Source: JAHEDH01 sp965364515
Lineage (GTDB): Bacteria; Actinomycetota; Acidimicrobiia; Spongiisociales; ZC4RG35
Assembly: GCA_965364515.1 (NCBI GenBank)
Contig: CBDTXZ010000145.1
Span: 1-7,697 of the forward strand
DNA length: 7,697 nucleotides
Direction: 5' to 3'
Shown: piece by piece, positions 6,499 to 7,697 of the stretch
Position numbering within the stretch: the first letter of the stretch is position 1
Layout: the number at the start of each line of letters is the position of its first letter
Notes under the pieces: generated by a model
Databases searched by the model: none
Told to the model about the DNA's origin: nothing
What the model saw: only the letters and a program-made list of their open reading frames with translations
Translations under genes and position numbers: made by a program

Positions 6499-6825
6499 AT
6501 GAACCGTCAGCCCGACATGCGTCAGCTCATGAAGCAGGCGCAGAAGATGCAGGAAGAGCTGATGGCCGCCCAGAACGAGCTCGCCGAGCAGACGTTCGAG
6601 GGCTCTGCGGGAGGCGGCGTCGTCAAGGCGACCGTCAAGGGCTCCAACGAAGTCGTCGCCATCGACATCTCGCCCGACGTCATCGACCCCGAGGATCCCG
6701 AACTGCTCGGCGACCTCGTCGTTGCGGCGATCAACGCTGCCATGGGAGAAGCGGCCAAGGCAGCCGAGGACTCGATGGGCGGGCTGGCAGGAGGCCTCGG
6801 AGGGCTCGGCGGGCTGTTGGGCTGA
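6499..6825 (+). CDS. ybaB: YbaB/EbfC family nucleoid-associated protein
   Basis: This 108-residue protein belongs to the small DNA-binding YbaB/EbfC family, dimeric nucleoid-associated proteins nearly always encoded between dnaX and recR. The N-terminal helix MRQLMKQAQKMQEELMAAQ (7-25) is the family's long dimerisation helix. It is followed by the conserved EGSAGGGVVKATVKGSNEV strand region (34-52), IDISPDVIDPEDPELLGDL (55-73) and the helix VVAAINAAMGEAAKAAED (74-91). The C-terminal tail is a low-complexity Gly/Leu/Met run ending in GGLGGLLG, as in many members. The length is typical. GAGGAG 5 bases upstream fixes the start. The TGA overlaps the recR ATG by one base (TGATG), so recR is probably translationally coupled. 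The exact cellular role is not settled for the family; proposals include nucleoid organisation and support of replication or repair. Confidence 0.96.
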   Translation: MNRQPDMRQLMKQAQKMQEELMAAQNELAEQTFEGSAGGGVVKATVKGSNEVVAIDISPDVIDPEDPELLGDLVVAAINAAMGEAAKAAEDSMGGLAGGLGGLGGLLG

Positions 6826-7418
6826 TGTACGAGGGCCCGCTTCAGCGGCTCATCGACGAGCTTTCGCGCCTCCCGGGAATCGGGAGCAAGAGCGCGCAGA
6901 GGATCGCGTTCCACCTCTTGAGCATCGAAGACACGGACGCACGGAGACTCGGACACGCCGTGCTCGATCTCAGGGATCAGATCGGTCACTGCGTCCGGTG
7001 CTTCAACGTGACCGCCAACGAAGAGTGCGCGATCTGCCTCGATGCCCGACGCGATCAGTCGATCCTCTGCGTCGTCGAGCGTCCCCAGGACATCGTCGTC
7101 ATCGAGCGCACCAACGAGTATCGGGGCCGCTACCACGTGCTCGGCGGTTCCCTATCGCCCATCCAGGGAATCGGGCCCGATCAGCTGCGGATCCCCGAAC
7201 TCCGGACACGAGTGGAGTCCGAGCAGATCAGCGAGTTCATCATCGCCACCAATCCCACCATGGAAGGCGATGCCACTGCGATGTATCTGGCCAGGGAGTT
7301 CAAGCCGCTCGGGATCAGAGTCAGCCGTCTGGCGTCGGGTCTGCCCGTCGGCGGCGACCTCGACTACGCCGACGAACTCACCCTCGGCCGAGCCCTCGTC
7401 GGCCGCTCAGAGATGTGA
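6825..7418 (+). CDS. recR: Recombination mediator protein RecR
   Basis: This 197-residue protein acts with RecO (and RecF) to load RecA on SSB-coated single-stranded DNA in the RecFOR gap-repair pathway. The N-terminal helix-hairpin-helix region reads LIDELSRLPGIGSKSAQRIA (9-28). The zinc finger is C56-x2-C59-x8-C68-x2-C71. The Toprim domain follows, with CVVERPQDIVVIERT (82-96), conserved glutamate E85, and YHVLGGSLSPIQGIGPD further on. The C-terminal block is SRLASGLPVGGDLDYADELTLGRAL, the Walker B-like and tail segment of RecR. The length is close to the usual 200 residues. ATG 6825 overlaps the ybaB stop and gives the family's usual N-terminus. No strong Shine-Dalgarno sequence lies at the normal distance (GGAGG near 6799-6803 is too far), which supports translation by termination-reinitiation from ybaB. 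No key residue is missing. Confidence 0.97.
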   Translation: MYEGPLQRLIDELSRLPGIGSKSAQRIAFHLLSIEDTDARRLGHAVLDLRDQIGHCVRCFNVTANEECAICLDARRDQSILCVVERPQDIVVIERTNEYRGRYHVLGGSLSPIQGIGPDQLRIPELRTRVESEQISEFIIATNPTMEGDATAMYLAREFKPLGIRVSRLASGLPVGGDLDYADELTLGRALVGRSEM

Positions 7419-7445
7419 AGGGTTCCGGCTGGCGCCGTCACGCGA

Positions 7446-7473
7446 TCGGCTCTCGGCTGTCGGCTGTCGGCTC
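7446..7473 (+). repeat. Four tandem TCGGCTS heptamers
   Basis: The units are TCGGCTC, TCGGCTG, TCGGCTG and TCGGCTC, perfectly spaced and followed by another T. Only the last base of each unit varies (C or G). The reverse complement of the two central units recurs at 7553-7567. Confidence 0.85.
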
Positions 7474-7567
7474 TGGACGATTGCGTGTTCAGCTCCTCGC
7501 TCCAGTCATCGGTCTCGGTAGTCGCGTGCCTTCCCGACTGGAAGGCCGACGACCGACAGCCGACAGC
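7456..7567. repeat. Long inverted repeat (15-bp arms) with an internal hairpin
   Basis: The left arm 7456-7470 (GCTGTCGGCTGTCGG) is a perfect reverse complement of the right arm 7553-7567 (CCGACAGCCGACAGC), with 82 bases between. Within that loop, GCCTTCC (7528-7534) and GGAAGGC (7540-7546) form a perfect 7-bp stem with a 5-base loop CGACT. The whole could fold as a large stem-loop, possibly serving as a recR terminator or 3'-end structure, or it could be a REP- or MITE-like dispersed element. No T-run follows the right arm. Confidence 0.6.
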
Positions 7568-7615
7568 ACCGGGTTTGAAGCTGCAGGCAGACCCGAGCCG
7601 GATCTCCCGTAGCCC

Positions 7616-7697
7616 ATGGATGTCTGTCTTGTCGAGCCGTTCTATGGGGGGTCGCATCGGGCGTGGGCGGATGGGTATGCGACTCACTCGATGCATG
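7616..7697 (+). CDS. QTMAN/DUF3524-like glycosyltransferase, N-terminus only (3' end outside window)
   Basis: ATG 7616 is preceded in frame by a TAG at 7610-7612, so the start is well bounded. The 27 visible residues begin MDVCLVEPFYGGSHRAWADG. The block VEPFYGGSHRAWADGYATHS matches my recollection of the N-terminus of the DUF3524/QTMAN domain (IIEAFYGGSHKQL in the human GTDC1/QTMAN protein), which in eukaryotes mannosylates queuosine at position 34 of tRNA-Asp. The hydrophobic strand followed by a GGSH loop fits the first Rossmann strand of a GT-B glycosyltransferase. Bacterial members are generally annotated from this domain, and whether they act on tRNA queuosine is not something this fragment can show. 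No clear Shine-Dalgarno sequence or -10 box is seen. Codon use resembles the rest of the window. The call rests on one short motif, so it is moderate. Confidence 0.6.
   Translation, partial: MDVCLVEPFYGGSHRAWADGYATHSMH

Larger units (their letters stand above)
7419..7615. other. Intergenic gap after recR with structured repeats
   Basis: These 197 bases contain no coding region I can support; the open frames across them are Ser/Arg/Ala-rich shadows. The gap carries the tandem heptamers, the long inverted repeat and the internal hairpin listed separately. It must hold the recR 3' end and any promoter for the gene starting at 7616, but I see no clear TANNNT box at leaderless distance from that ATG. 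Confidence 0.5.

Noticed and set aside
1..7697. Search for CRISPR arrays, tRNA or rRNA genes, transposases, toxin-antitoxin pairs or defence genes
   Set aside because: No spaced direct repeats, cloverleaf-like sequence, transposase motif or small paired genes were found; all large frames with protein-like composition are accounted for by housekeeping or metabolic genes.

Overview
The window is a GC-rich bacterial chromosome segment that reads as ordinary core genome. Codons end mostly in G or C. GTG is used as a start for two genes. Two genes (dnaX and the SDR) have a TANNNT hexamer 7-8 bases before the start codon, the layout of leaderless actinobacterial transcripts. With the dnaX-ybaB-recR order, this suggests an actinomycete, possibly of the Acidimicrobiia type. 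The taxonomic call is inference; no rRNA or other strong marker is present.

Left part (1-1912): the window opens inside the C-terminal half of a renalase-like FAD/NAD(P)-dependent amine oxidoreductase on the + strand. A short-chain dehydrogenase/reductase follows, starting at GTG 484. It converges on a minus-strand NADPH-dependent FMN reductase (1382-1912), with only 46 bases between the two stops.

Middle part (1913-4511, minus strand): a two-gene ABC-2 type transporter. The ATPase (3702-4511) is upstream and overlaps by 25 bases a 532-residue polytopic permease (2128-3726) that starts at GTG. A 215-base gap holding GC-rich inverted repeats separates the permease from the FMN reductase. The ABC operon diverges from dnaX across 124 bases that carry promoter-like hexamers for both directions.

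Right part (4636-7697, + strand): dnaX (DNA polymerase III gamma/tau), ybaB/ebfC (nucleoid-associated protein) and recR (recombination mediator) form the widespread replication/repair cluster. ybaB and recR overlap by one base (TGATG). After recR, a 197-base gap carries four tandem TCGGCTS heptamers whose reverse complement recurs about 100 bases later, with a perfect 7-bp hairpin between the arms. The window ends in the first 27 codons of what looks like a DUF3524/QTMAN-type glycosyltransferase (tRNA-queuosine mannosyltransferase-like N-terminal domain).

There is no sign of a mobile element, CRISPR array, defence island or biosynthetic cluster, and I see no convincing undescribed system. The items most worth a second look are the structured repeat after recR, the altered zinc site in DnaX, the leaderless promoters, and the QTMAN-like gene start.
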